Assembly: GCA_036404255.1 (NCBI GenBank)
Contig: DASWOP010000119.1
Location: 1-10,673, forward strand
Direction: 5' to 3'
DNA: 10,673 nucleotides
DNA from: JARLFX01 sp036404255
GTDB lineage: Bacteria > Acidobacteriota > Terriglobia > Terriglobales > Acidobacteriaceae
Position numbers and translations under genes: made by a program. Below the pieces are notes generated by a model. The model was not told where the DNA came from, did no database searches, and worked only from the letters and a program-made list of their open reading frames with translations. This document shows, in pieces, positions 1-6,289 of this stretch. The stretch's first letter is position 1; every line of letters starts with the position of its first letter.

Positions 1-1005
1 GATAGACCGCAGGTCCGCCCCCGCCTCCAGCAGATGCGTCCCAAACGCATGCCGCAGCGTATGCGGATGCACATCCGCCGGCAGCCCCCGGGCCATCGCA
101 ATCGCCTTCACAATCCGCCCCACGCTCCGCGTCGTCAGCCGCGCATTCCCGCGCAGCGCATGGTTCACCAGCAGCGGCCCCTCATGCGCCATCGCGCCCT
201 TGCCCGCCGCCTCAAACTTCGCCGCCCGCACCGGCAGATAAGCCCGCAGAGCCTCCGCCGCCGCGTCCCCCAGCGGCACCGGCCGCTCCTTGCGCCCCTT
301 GCCCCGCACCAGGATGGCGTCGTTCTTCCAATGCACATCCTTCAAATCCATCCCGCAAAGCTCCGCATTCCGAATCCCGCACCCATACAGCAGCTCAAAG
401 ATCACCCGGTCCCGCTCCAGCCAGCTCGCTCCCCCCTCGTCCAATTTTTTATTTTGTTTGTCATCCCGCAGCGCAGCGGCGGAATCTGCTTTGCCGTTGT
501 CTCTGTCTATGCTTTTGCTTCTGTCGTTATCTTTCCCTAATCCCTGCCCCCTAACCCCTAACCCCTGTCTTTCTGTTCCCTGTTCCCTATTCCCTGATCC
601 CTGCTCCAAAGAATCCATCAGCCGGTTCACCTCTTCCGCACTCGGCACTCTCGGCAGATGCTTCGGCAGCTTCGGCGTAGAAACCAGCAGTGCCGGATTC
701 TGTTCCACGCGCCCCTCCTTCGCCAGCCACCGGAACCACGAGCGTATCGCCGCCAGCGCCCGCGCCGTCGAAGCCTTGGTCAGCCCGCGCTCATACAGCC
801 TCCCCAGATAAGCGCGGATATGCGTATGCTCCACCTCGCGCACCGTTGCACCCTCCGGCATCGCCTCGCCCAGGTACGCCGCAAACGCCCGCAGCTCCCG
901 CGCATAAGCCCGTAGCGTATGCGCCGAAGCCCCGCGCTCCCCCGCCAGCACCCGCAGAAACTCCTCCACCCCACCCACGAATCTGTTCTTCTCTTCAGCC
1001 GTCAT
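1..1005 (-). CDS. xerC: Tyrosine site-specific recombinase XerC-like, C-terminus cut by window edge
   Basis: Xer recombinases bind dif-type sites and resolve chromosome dimers by cutting DNA through a tyrosine. This frame is open for 335 codons from ATG at 1005 to the window edge, with no in-frame stop. Residues 1-110 look like the N-terminal SAM-like DNA-binding domain. The catalytic domain follows, with Arg212 (YGCGIRNAEL), Lys236 (VRGKGRKERPVPLG), and His315 and Arg318 (PHTLRH). The last His/Trp and the nucleophile Tyr lie past the edge. GAGGA four bases before the ATG is a plausible ribosome site. Residues about 135-190 are an abnormal, low-complexity linker (QGLGVRGQGLG, then a charged stretch) encoded by dispersed-repeat DNA. 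It falls in the normally short loop before the catalytic Arg helix. xerD lies 124 bp upstream on the same strand. XerC versus another Xer paralogue cannot be settled from sequence alone. Confidence 0.88.
   Translation of the reverse strand, partial: MTAEEKNRFVGGVEEFLRVLAGERGASAHTLRAYARELRAFAAYLGEAMPEGATVREVEHTHIRAYLGRLYERGLTKASTARALAAIRSWFRWLAKEGRVEQNPALLVSTPKLPKHLPRVPSAEEVNRLMDSLEQGSGNREQGTERQGLGVRGQGLGKDNDRSKSIDRDNGKADSAAALRDDKQNKKLDEGGASWLERDRVIFELLYGCGIRNAELCGMDLKDVHWKNDAILVRGKGRKERPVPLGDAAAEALRAYLPVRAAKFEAAGKGAMAHEGPLLVNHALRGNARLTTRSVGRIVKAIAMARGLPADVHPHTLRHAFGTHLLEAGADLRSI
460..606 (-). repeat. In-frame insert of dispersed repeats inside xerC
   Basis: This stretch joins a GC-rich B-family palindrome (460-486, GTCATCCC...GGAATC) and an A-family G-rich tract (535-606, many CCCTAA/CCCTG units on the plus strand, so GGG tracts on the coding strand). 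Both families also occur between genes in this window. Here they are read in frame as part of xerC, with no stop. The Xer family normally has only a few residues at this place, so I infer insertion or expansion of repeat DNA in a tolerant loop. Confidence 0.75.
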
Positions 1006-1069
1006 AATTCCTCGTCATCGGAACACTAATAATTTCCCATCATCCTGAGTACTCACTACCAAAAACTTT

Positions 1070-1095
1070 GTCATTCTGAGCGCAGCGAAGAATCT
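1070..1095. repeat. B-family short palindromic repeat (GTCATTCTGAG type)
   Basis: GTCATTCTGAGCGCAGCG followed by AAGAATCT forms an imperfect palindrome with ATTCT/AGAAT ends. Related copies lie at 4500-4531, 6143-6181 and, inside xerC, at 460-486. A partial copy (CATCCTGAGT) lies at about 1040. It sits in the 124-bp spacer between xerD and xerC. Its role is unknown; REP-like elements of this kind are usually transcribed as small hairpins. Confidence 0.75.
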
Positions 1096-1127
1096 CAAAT
1101 CTTCATCCCGCCAACACCGTCGTCTTT

Positions 1128-1155
1128 CCCTAATCCCTAATCCCTAATCCCTGCC
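1128..1155 (-). repeat. A-family telomere-like G-rich tract at the end of xerD
   Basis: On the minus (coding) strand there are four GGG tracts, each separated by exactly ATTA, over positions 1151-1128, followed upstream by AGGCA. This is a regular (G3N4)3G3 pattern, the classical rule for a four-stranded G-quadruplex. The xerD stop codon (TAG, 1130-1132) is formed by the repeat itself. Confidence 0.85.
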
Positions 1156-2086
1156 TTTTCCCCCGCGGATGGCACTCCCTCAACACCTTCTGCAGCCTCC
1201 CCAGCGCCACATGCGTATACACCTGCGTCGTCGCAATATCCGCGTGCCCCAGCAGTGTCTGCACACTGCGCAGATCGGCGCCATGCTCCACCATGTGTGT
1301 CGCGCAGCTATGCCGCAGCTTATGCGGACTGGCGCCCCCCGTCGCCCCTCGCACCAGCCCCCAGACCCACTGCCGCGTCAGCGCATGCCCCCGCACTGAA
1401 AGAAAAAGATTCGCCGCCGGTCTTCCTGTTCCCTGTAGTTTCGGCCTTCCATCCCGCACATACTTCTCCAGCGCCGCCACCGCCTGCTGTCCCAGCGGCA
1501 CAATGCGTTCCTTGTCTCCCTTGCCGCGCACCTGCACCCTCGCCTGGTCCAGGTGCAGATCCATCTCCCGCAGGTCGCACACCTCGCTCACGCGCAGCCC
1601 GCCCGCATACAGCAGCTCCAGAATCGCGTGGTCCCGCAGCGCCCGCGCATCCGCCCCCAGCTTGTTCGCCGGATGCGCAGCGCCCAGCGCCGCCGCATCC
1701 AGCATCTCCGCCACCTCGCTCTCCGCGAGCGACTTCGGCAGCACCTTCCACGCCGCTGGAGAATCCAGATTGACCGTAGGATCCTTCGCGATGCGTTTGT
1801 CCTTCAGCAGCCAGCGGAAAAACCCACGCCAGCAGCTCAACTTCCGCGCAATCGACCGCGACTCATTCTGGTTCCGCCGCAGCTCTTCCATAAACGCGCT
1901 GATCCCCGCCTGCGAAGCCGTCAGCAGCGTCCCATCCACCCGCTCCAGAAACTCCGCCAGTTGCTCCAAATCGCGCCGGTAAGCCTCGCAGCTCAGTGGC
2001 CGCAGCCCCTTCTCCACGCGCAGATAGATGTCATACTCCGCCACCATCCGCACATTGCTCGCCGGCTTGTTCGCGTCGTCCTGCAT
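1130..2086 (-). CDS. xerD: Tyrosine site-specific recombinase XerD-like
   Basis: This is a complete Xer recombinase, the likely partner of the XerC-like protein downstream. From ATG at 2086 it has 318 residues, near the roughly 300 usual for the family. The frame stays open to another ATG at 2209, which would add 41 residues with no family resemblance and no clear ribosome site, so I chose 2086 (moderately sure). With 2086 as residue 1, the catalytic set is complete: Arg165 (YAGGLRVSEV), Lys189 (VRGKGDKERIVPLG), His255 and Arg258 (PHKLRH), His281 (LLGHAD) and nucleophile Tyr290 (TTQVYTH). The last residues (RQGLGIRD) are encoded by an intergenic-type G-rich repeat. In the usp gene the same AGGCAGG follows a TAA stop, while here that triplet reads AAA. 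I infer a lost stop and readthrough into the repeat. Confidence 0.9.
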   Translation of the reverse strand: MQDDANKPASNVRMVAEYDIYLRVEKGLRPLSCEAYRRDLEQLAEFLERVDGTLLTASQAGISAFMEELRRNQNESRSIARKLSCWRGFFRWLLKDKRIAKDPTVNLDSPAAWKVLPKSLAESEVAEMLDAAALGAAHPANKLGADARALRDHAILELLYAGGLRVSEVCDLREMDLHLDQARVQVRGKGDKERIVPLGQQAVAALEKYVRDGRPKLQGTGRPAANLFLSVRGHALTRQWVWGLVRGATGGASPHKLRHSCATHMVEHGADLRSVQTLLGHADIATTQVYTHVALGRLQKVLRECHPRGKRQGLGIRD

Positions 2087-2329
2087 CCACTCATTATCAG
2101 ACGCAAAGCAGCCCGCCTCGCACTCCTGCCCGCCCGCGTACCAGACTGGTAAGCCACTACCGAAAAGAGTTGCCCTTCCCGGCACCCCCCTGTCATCTGC
2201 TTCGCTCATTGCCTTTACTCTTGCATCTAAAGAAATAACTTCAAGCCGCAGAACGGGGCTTTAGCCAGATGAGCCCATCCATACGCACACAGCGGAACCC
2301 GTCTCACCATGCGAAACTGCCCTCCACCC

Positions 2330-2357
2330 TGTGCATATACTCATCGCATATTCACAT
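2330..2357. promoter_or_regulatory. 28-bp AT-rich dyad upstream of the HAD gene (operator or dif-like site)
   Basis: TGTGCATAT (2330-2338) and ATATTCACA (2348-2356) are inverted repeats matching at 8 of 9 positions around a 9-nt spacer. Read as 11+6+11, the site has the geometry of a Xer dif site. The left arm agrees with the E. coli dif XerC arm at about 7 of 11 positions, but the right arm only at about 4 of 11. It also sits just upstream of a possible -10 box for the HAD gene, so a transcription-factor operator is the simpler reading. Confidence 0.4.
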
Positions 2358-2362
2358 ACAAT
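2357..2362 (+). promoter_or_regulatory. Possible -10 box (TACAAT) for the HAD-BtuF-Nudix group
   Basis: TACAAT matches the TATAAT consensus at five of six positions and lies 30 bp before the HAD start codon, in the most AT-rich stretch of the gap. There is no good TTGACA-like -35 box at the right distance; the dyad occupies that place, which would suit an activator- or repressor-controlled promoter. This is inference from sequence only. Confidence 0.3.
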
Positions 2363-2391
2363 CTTGCACAATAAGAAAATAAGAGAATTAT

Positions 2392-3150
2392 ATGAACGCA
2401 TCGATATCGCACTCCAGTCTCACCCAACCGCTTCCTGAAGGAATCGTCCGCCTCAGCACGCCGCAGTTCCATACCGCCGTGCTCGCCCTGCAGCCAGAAG
2501 TCGCCGTATTTGACTGTGACGGCACCCTCTGGTCCGGCGACGCAGGTTCCGCCTTCATGAAGTGGTCCATGGAGCGCGGCCTGCTCTCCCGCGAAGCATC
2601 GGACTATCTCGACGGCCGCCACCGTAGCTACCGCCGCGGCGATGTCTCTGAGCTCGTCATCTGCGGTGAGATGGTGCAGGTCTATCACGGCCTTCGTCTC
2701 GAAGAGATGCGTGCCGCCGCCGCCGAATTCTTCCAGCGTCACGTCGAGCCCAATATCTTCCCCGAGATGCTCTCGCTCGTCACCGAGCTACAGAAGCGCG
2801 GCACCGAGATCTGGGCTGTCAGCTCCACCAACGACTGGGTGATTGAAGAGGGCATGAAGCGCTTCAGCATCCCCGCCGACCACATCCTCGCCGCCAGCGT
2901 CCACGTCCGCGAAGGCGTTGTGACCGAAGACCTCCGCCACGTCCCAACGGACGAAGGCAAAGTCACCGCGCTCGCTGCCAGCGGCGTCACCACGCCGGAT
3001 GTTGTCTTCGGCAACTCCGTCCACGACGCCGCCATGCTGGCCATCGCCCGCCGCCCCTACGCCGTAAACCCGTCAGACGCCCTCCTCGAAGAATGTCTCC
3101 GCCGCGAGTGGCCCGTCTACTTCCCCTCCAGCGTCGAACCGCCCCGCTAG
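2392..3150 (+). CDS. HAD-superfamily phosphatase (phosphoserine-phosphatase-like, HAD-IB type)
   Basis: HAD hydrolases remove phosphate through an aspartyl-phosphate intermediate with Mg2+. The 252-residue protein shows motif I at VFDCDGTLW (Asp41 nucleophile, Asp43 acid/base), about 100 mostly helical residues as a C1 cap, motif II at AVSSTNDW (Ser144), motif III at Lys190, and motif IV at FGNSVHDAAML (Asn208, Asp212). In the SerB group motif IV is normally GDGxxD, so the first acidic residue is Asn here, which may change metal binding or substrate. No signal peptide is seen, so it should be cytosolic. AAGAGA lies five bases before the ATG. The BtuF-like gene starts 4 nt after its stop, so the two are very likely co-transcribed. 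The substrate is unknown; it need not be phosphoserine. Confidence 0.85.
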   Translation: MNASISHSSLTQPLPEGIVRLSTPQFHTAVLALQPEVAVFDCDGTLWSGDAGSAFMKWSMERGLLSREASDYLDGRHRSYRRGDVSELVICGEMVQVYHGLRLEEMRAAAAEFFQRHVEPNIFPEMLSLVTELQKRGTEIWAVSSTNDWVIEEGMKRFSIPADHILAASVHVREGVVTEDLRHVPTDEGKVTALAASGVTTPDVVFGNSVHDAAMLAIARRPYAVNPSDALLEECLRREWPVYFPSSVEPPR

Positions 3151-3154
3151 CGAC

Positions 3155-3940
3155 ATGCGCATCGCCTCACTGCAGCCCTCCATCACCGTCACCCTTGCGC
3201 GCCTTGGACGGCTGGACCTGCTGTGCGCCTGCACAAAATACTGTCTGGATGCCGTACCCGGGCTGGCTGACCGCGGCATTCCCGTCCTCCACGACTCCTG
3301 GACCGCGAACTCCGCTGAGATTCTCGAAACCCAGCCGGACCTCGTCATCGCCTCCGTGCCCTACCGCATGGAATCGCTCGCCGCCATCCTCAAATCCGGC
3401 CTGCCCGTCCTCACTCTCGCGCCGCATACCCTGAGCGACATCGCCGCAGATACCCGTCTGATCGCCTCCATCATCAACCAGCCCGCCGCCGCCGAAGCAC
3501 TCATCGCACAAATGGAGCAGACCATTACCCGGACCGGTGTACTCGCGCACACCTCCACCGTCACACCCTCTGTCTACTGCGAGGAGTGGGGCAAGCCGCT
3601 CATTCACTCCCAGGAATGGGTCTCCGAGCTTGTCTCCGCCGCTGGTGGGCATTTCATCGGCACCGCCGGAGCGCACACCACGCCCGATGCCGTAGCTGCA
3701 TCCGATCCCGACGTCCTTCTCTTTGCCTGGTGCGGCGCAGGCGACCGTGTACCCCTCGCCCGCATTGTGGAGCAGCGCGGCTGGCAGCACCTCCGCGCCG
3801 TCAAGAACCGGAAAGTCTTCTGCATTCCAGACGAGCTTCTGAACACTCCAGCCATCACCCTGCTCGATGGATTGGCCTGTATCGCCGCCGCCCTTCATCC
3901 CGAGCTGTTCCCTTCTCAGCAACGCCTCATCCAGCTTTGA
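3155..3940 (+). CDS. BtuF/FepB-like helical-backbone binding protein without signal peptide
   Basis: The 261 residues fit the cobalamin/iron-chelate substrate-binding fold (BtuF type): an N-terminal RIASLQPSITVTLARLG strand-helix, TKYC near residue 30, PDLVIAS at 61-67, a linking helix around 97-125, the family-typical EEWGKPLIHSQEWVSELVSAAGG segment at 143-165 split by short turns, and DPDVLLFAW at 184-192. BtuF proteins are normally exported and deliver corrinoid to BtuCD. Here the fold starts at residue 2, with no signal peptide, lipobox or transmembrane segment, so the protein is probably cytosolic. No permease or ATPase gene is near. Cys24, Cys26 and Cys30 form a small cluster. It may bind a corrinoid or other metal chelate for storage, sensing or salvage (inference). 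No ribosome site is visible at the ATG; the 4-nt gap to the HAD stop suggests translational coupling. Confidence 0.8.
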   Translation: MRIASLQPSITVTLARLGRLDLLCACTKYCLDAVPGLADRGIPVLHDSWTANSAEILETQPDLVIASVPYRMESLAAILKSGLPVLTLAPHTLSDIAADTRLIASIINQPAAAEALIAQMEQTITRTGVLAHTSTVTPSVYCEEWGKPLIHSQEWVSELVSAAGGHFIGTAGAHTTPDAVAASDPDVLLFAWCGAGDRVPLARIVEQRGWQHLRAVKNRKVFCIPDELLNTPAITLLDGLACIAAALHPELFPSQQRLIQL

Positions 3941-3981
3941 TGACTCCAGCAGCGGCCAGTGAGTCTAAACTGTAAGTGGCG

Positions 3982-4473
3982 ATGGACATCCCTAAGCCAA
4001 CCCGCAGCAGCACCCAGCGCCGCCAGTCTTCGCGCGAACACTTCACCAACACTGGTGGCAAGAAGCAGGTGCGCCTGGTCGTCGCCGCGCTCATCCTGCG
4101 CACGGGTGCCTCCGGGCAGGAAGTCCTCGTCTGCCAGCGCAAGCCCGAGCAGGCGATGGCGCTCAAGTGGGAGTTTCCCGGCGGCAAGATCGAACCCGGC
4201 GAAACCGCCGTCCAGGCCCTCATCCGCGAGTTGAACGAAGAGCTCGGCATCGATGCCGTCATCGGCGCGCCCATCACCCGCGTCCGCCATAACTACCGCA
4301 ACGGAGGCGCCGTAGACATCCAGTTCTTCCGCGTCCACGAGTTCCACGGCGACCTGACCAACCGCATCTTCAACGACATGCGCTGGACCACAATGGACAC
4401 CCTCCCCGGCTTCGACTTCCTCGCCGCCGACCAGGGCCTAATCCGCGACCTCGCCGACGGCAAGCTCCTCTAA
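3982..4473 (+). CDS. Nudix hydrolase, MutT-like (NTP pyrophosphohydrolase)
   Basis: Nudix enzymes hydrolyse a nucleoside diphosphate linked to another group; MutT members clear oxidised (d)GTP. The full Nudix box is present at residues 68-90 (from ATG 3982): Gly, five residues, Glu74, seven residues, then Arg82-Glu83-Leu, Glu86-Glu87 and Gly-Ile. WEFPGGKIEPGET just before and within it is the MutT-type lead-in. The core fold starts near residue 30; the first 28 residues are polar and not family-like. The start is uncertain: ATG 3982 and an in-frame GTG at 3976 are possible, and neither has a clear ribosome site. The C-terminus (RWTTMDTLPGFDFLAAD) resembles MutT-like proteins. It lies 41 bp after the BtuF-like gene on the same strand, probably in the same transcript, though the exact substrate cannot be told. 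Confidence 0.88.
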   Translation: MDIPKPTRSSTQRRQSSREHFTNTGGKKQVRLVVAALILRTGASGQEVLVCQRKPEQAMALKWEFPGGKIEPGETAVQALIRELNEELGIDAVIGAPITRVRHNYRNGGAVDIQFFRVHEFHGDLTNRIFNDMRWTTMDTLPGFDFLAADQGLIRDLADGKLL

Positions 4474-4499
4474 ATTTCACATCGATACAAAAATCAAGT

Positions 4500-4531
4500 G
4501 TCATCCTGAGCGCGCTCTTGCGCGAAGGATC
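4500..4531. repeat. B-family palindromic repeat with strong hairpin
   Basis: GTCATCCTGAG begins the copy and AAGGATC ends it. The centre is a perfect 5-bp stem, CGCGC (4511-4515) and GCGCG (4520-4524), around a TCTT loop. TCCT/AGGA lengthen the stem with mismatches. It stands between the converging Nudix and Nramp genes and could block or slow transcription from either side, but no T-run follows. Confidence 0.65.
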
Positions 4532-4710
4532 CCGACGATCTCCACGCCACCCATGCCGCTCAGACCATTCCGCGCACATACGGCGCATGGAATTCCTCCC
4601 CCGCACGGATCACTGTTCAGTACCACGTCATCCGAATCAGCGGCCAAAGGCAAGAGCCACACAATTCCAAAGGATTGGGCATCGCGAGCCGCGATGGCGC
4701 TCCCGCTCTA

Positions 4711-4734
4711 CCCCCTATTCCTTAACTCCTGCCT
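4711..4734 (-). repeat. A-family G-rich tract directly after the Nramp stop
   Basis: On the minus strand the Nramp stop TAG is followed at once by AGGCAGGAGTTAAGG and a run of five Gs. The same arrangement (stop, then AGGCAGG, then TTAGG) follows the usp gene, and a version follows the last xerD residues. The copy is degenerate. The rest of the gap back to 4532 holds no gene or structure that I recognise. Confidence 0.6.
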
Positions 4735-5979
4735 CTACGACACAAACAGCATCGCCACAGAAAGCCCGATCACTATCGCTGCCGTTCCATACGCTATCCA
4801 GTTGAACCAGCCGTTGTTCGTATACTTCCCCATCAGCTCATGCTTGTTGATCAGCCGCAGCATAAAGATCATCACCACCGGCAGCAGCACGCCGTTCAGT
4901 ACCTGCGAAAGAATAACCACCTTCACCAGCGGGAAATTCGGAACCAGCACCACCGCCGCTCCCGCCACAATCAGCGCCGTGTAGAACCAGTAGAAGAACG
5001 GTGCGTCCTTCCACTTCTTATCCAGCCCACTCTCCACGCCCAGACCTTCGCAGACCGTATACGCCGTAGAAAGCGGCAGAATGCTCGCCGCGAACAGCGA
5101 CGCATTGAATAGCCCCGCGGCGAACAGAATGAACGCATACTGCCCCGCCACCGGCAGCATCGCGCTCGCCGCATCCGCCGGCACGTTGATCGCCCCGGCG
5201 CCATGCGCATACAGCGTCGCCGCGCACGCCACGATAATGAACCATCCCACAATGTCCGTGAAGAACGAGCCCACGATCACGTCGATCCGCGTCGTCTTTG
5301 CATAGTTCTTGACGGAAACGCCCTTATCCACCAGCGAAGCCTGCAGATAGAACTGCATCCACGGTGAGATCGTCGTGCCGATCACGGCCACCACCATGTA
5401 CACATAGGTCTTGTCGTGCCACGTCGCCATCGGCGGCAACTTTACCGTCTGCACCAGCGCCTCATGCCAGTTCGGTCCCGCCTTCACCCCGGCCACGATG
5501 TACGCGATATACACCACGCTCGCCGCCAGAAACACCTTCTCCACAACCTTGTAATCGCCCTTTACCACCAACACCCACACCAGCGCCGCGCATACGGGCA
5601 CACTTAAATATTTTGTAATGTGGAAGAGTTCCATACTGCCCGCAATGCCGCTGAACTCAGCCACCACATTGCCGAAGTTCACGATCACCAGCAGCACCAT
5701 CATCACAAACGTGATCCGCAGCCCAAACTCCTCGCGGATCAGATCGCTCAGTCCCTTACCGGTCACCGCGCCCATGCGCGCGCACATCTCCTGCACCACG
5801 ATCAGCGCAAACGTGATCGGGATCATCGTCCACAGCAGGCTGTACCCAAACTGCGCACCCGCCTGCGAATACGTCAGGATTCCGCCGGAATCGTTATCGA
5901 CGTTGGCCGTAATAAACCCCGGCCCAAGCACCGCGAGGATTAAAAATATGCGGACTCGCCAGCGCTTCCATACTGTCAT
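4735..5979 (-). CDS. Nramp-family (SLC11-like) divalent cation transporter with altered metal site
   Basis: This is a 414-residue membrane protein with about eleven hydrophobic segments and the Nramp opening (GPGFITANVDNDSGG then SQAGAQFGYSLLW). Canonical Nramps take up Mn2+/Fe2+ with protons, using DPGN in helix 1 and a Met-Pro-His in helix 6. Here helix 1 keeps the Asp (Asp30) but reads D-S-G-G, so the metal-binding Asn becomes Gly33. Helix 6 reads GTTISPWMQF, so Met becomes Ser205 and His becomes Trp207. Loss of the sulfur ligand is known from Nramp-related magnesium transporters, so Mg2+ or another hard cation is a reasonable guess. An AGGAGG six bases before ATG 5979 fixes the start; the GTG at 5985 abuts that site and is too close. 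The MgtE-like gene lies two genes upstream on the same strand. Confidence 0.88.
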   Translation of the reverse strand: MTVWKRWRVRIFLILAVLGPGFITANVDNDSGGILTYSQAGAQFGYSLLWTMIPITFALIVVQEMCARMGAVTGKGLSDLIREEFGLRITFVMMVLLVIVNFGNVVAEFSGIAGSMELFHITKYLSVPVCAALVWVLVVKGDYKVVEKVFLAASVVYIAYIVAGVKAGPNWHEALVQTVKLPPMATWHDKTYVYMVVAVIGTTISPWMQFYLQASLVDKGVSVKNYAKTTRIDVIVGSFFTDIVGWFIIVACAATLYAHGAGAINVPADAASAMLPVAGQYAFILFAAGLFNASLFAASILPLSTAYTVCEGLGVESGLDKKWKDAPFFYWFYTALIVAGAAVVLVPNFPLVKVVILSQVLNGVLLPVVMIFMLRLINKHELMGKYTNNGWFNWIAYGTAAIVIGLSVAMLFVS

Positions 5980-5985
5980 CCGCAC

Positions 5986-5991
5986 CCTCCT
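5986..5991 (-). promoter_or_regulatory. Ribosome binding site AGGAGG deciding the Nramp start
   Basis: A perfect AGGAGG lies six bases before ATG 5979, the normal distance, and zero bases before GTG 5985. The ATG is therefore the working start. Confidence 0.8.
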
Positions 5992-6041
5992 GTTTCGATT
6001 GAACTCCGGAAATCTTTACAACCTCATATCGCCACAAATCT

Positions 6042-6102
6042 GGGTGCCCCATCTTCGCCGCAGTTTTATCGCGGCTAAGGTGGGCATTCGCGAAAGCGAA
6101 CC
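6042..6102. repeat. C-family GGGTGCCCCA double-hairpin repeat, copy 1
   Basis: The 5' arm 6045-6061 (TGCCCCATCTTCGCCGC) pairs with 6071-6086 (GCGGCTAAGGTGGGCA) with few mismatches around the loop AGTTTTATC. A second perfect hairpin follows: TTCGC (6087-6091), loop GAAA, GCGAA (6096-6100). GAAA is a GNRA-type tetraloop. Copy 2 at 9647-9706 is the same apart from one base missing in this second loop. The folded shape suggests a REP- or MITE-like mobile element. Confidence 0.85.
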
Positions 6103-6142
6103 GCCCCCGCCCATCTCACTGTCACCAACCATTTCAAGCGGA

Positions 6143-6181
6143 GTCATTCTGACCCTCGAGCGTAGCGAAGGGCAAGAATCC
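6143..6181. repeat. B-family palindromic repeat, long form
   Basis: The copy starts GTCATTCT and ends AAGAATCC, with added pairing CCCT (6153-6156) and AGGG (about 6169-6172) around CGAGCGTAGCG. It has the same ends as the copy at 1070-1095 but a longer middle, so the family varies in its core while keeping its ends. Confidence 0.65.
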
Positions 6182-6289
6182 AGACGCTCCTCACGTCACC
6201 CATGTACTTTCAAGCTTTCGCTGCACCAAAGCTCACGCCCTTACTCTTCGAACCCCTGCTCCTCGTTATCCCCAAGCACCTTCCCCAGT

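Larger units (their letters stand above)
5992..6289. other. Repeat-filled spacer between glycosyltransferase and Nramp genes
   Basis: I see no gene in these 298 bases. They carry one C-family double hairpin (6042-6102) and one B-family palindrome (6143-6181). The rest (6182-6289) shows no structure that I recognise. No clear promoter is visible for the Nramp gene, so it may be read from upstream or have a weak promoter of its own near 6000-6040. Confidence 0.6.

Noticed and set aside
34..540. Plus-strand open frame over the xerC region
   Set aside because: It is antisense to the recombinase catalytic domain, rich in Arg and Pro, and has no recognisable family.
535..606. CRISPR array or true telomere repeats
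   Set aside because: The G-rich units are irregular and without spacers, and no cas genes or linear end are seen. They fit the dispersed A-family repeat better.
2341..2742. Minus-strand frame opposite the start of the HAD gene
   Set aside because: It is antisense to a gene with complete motif I and has no family resemblance of its own.
3167..3922. Minus-strand open frame opposite the BtuF-like gene
   Set aside because: Glycine- and aspartate-rich antisense shadow; the plus-strand product has clear family motifs.
3941..3966. Small GACTC/GAGTC inverted repeat after the BtuF-like gene
   Set aside because: A stem of only five bases with a long loop and no T-run; likely chance.
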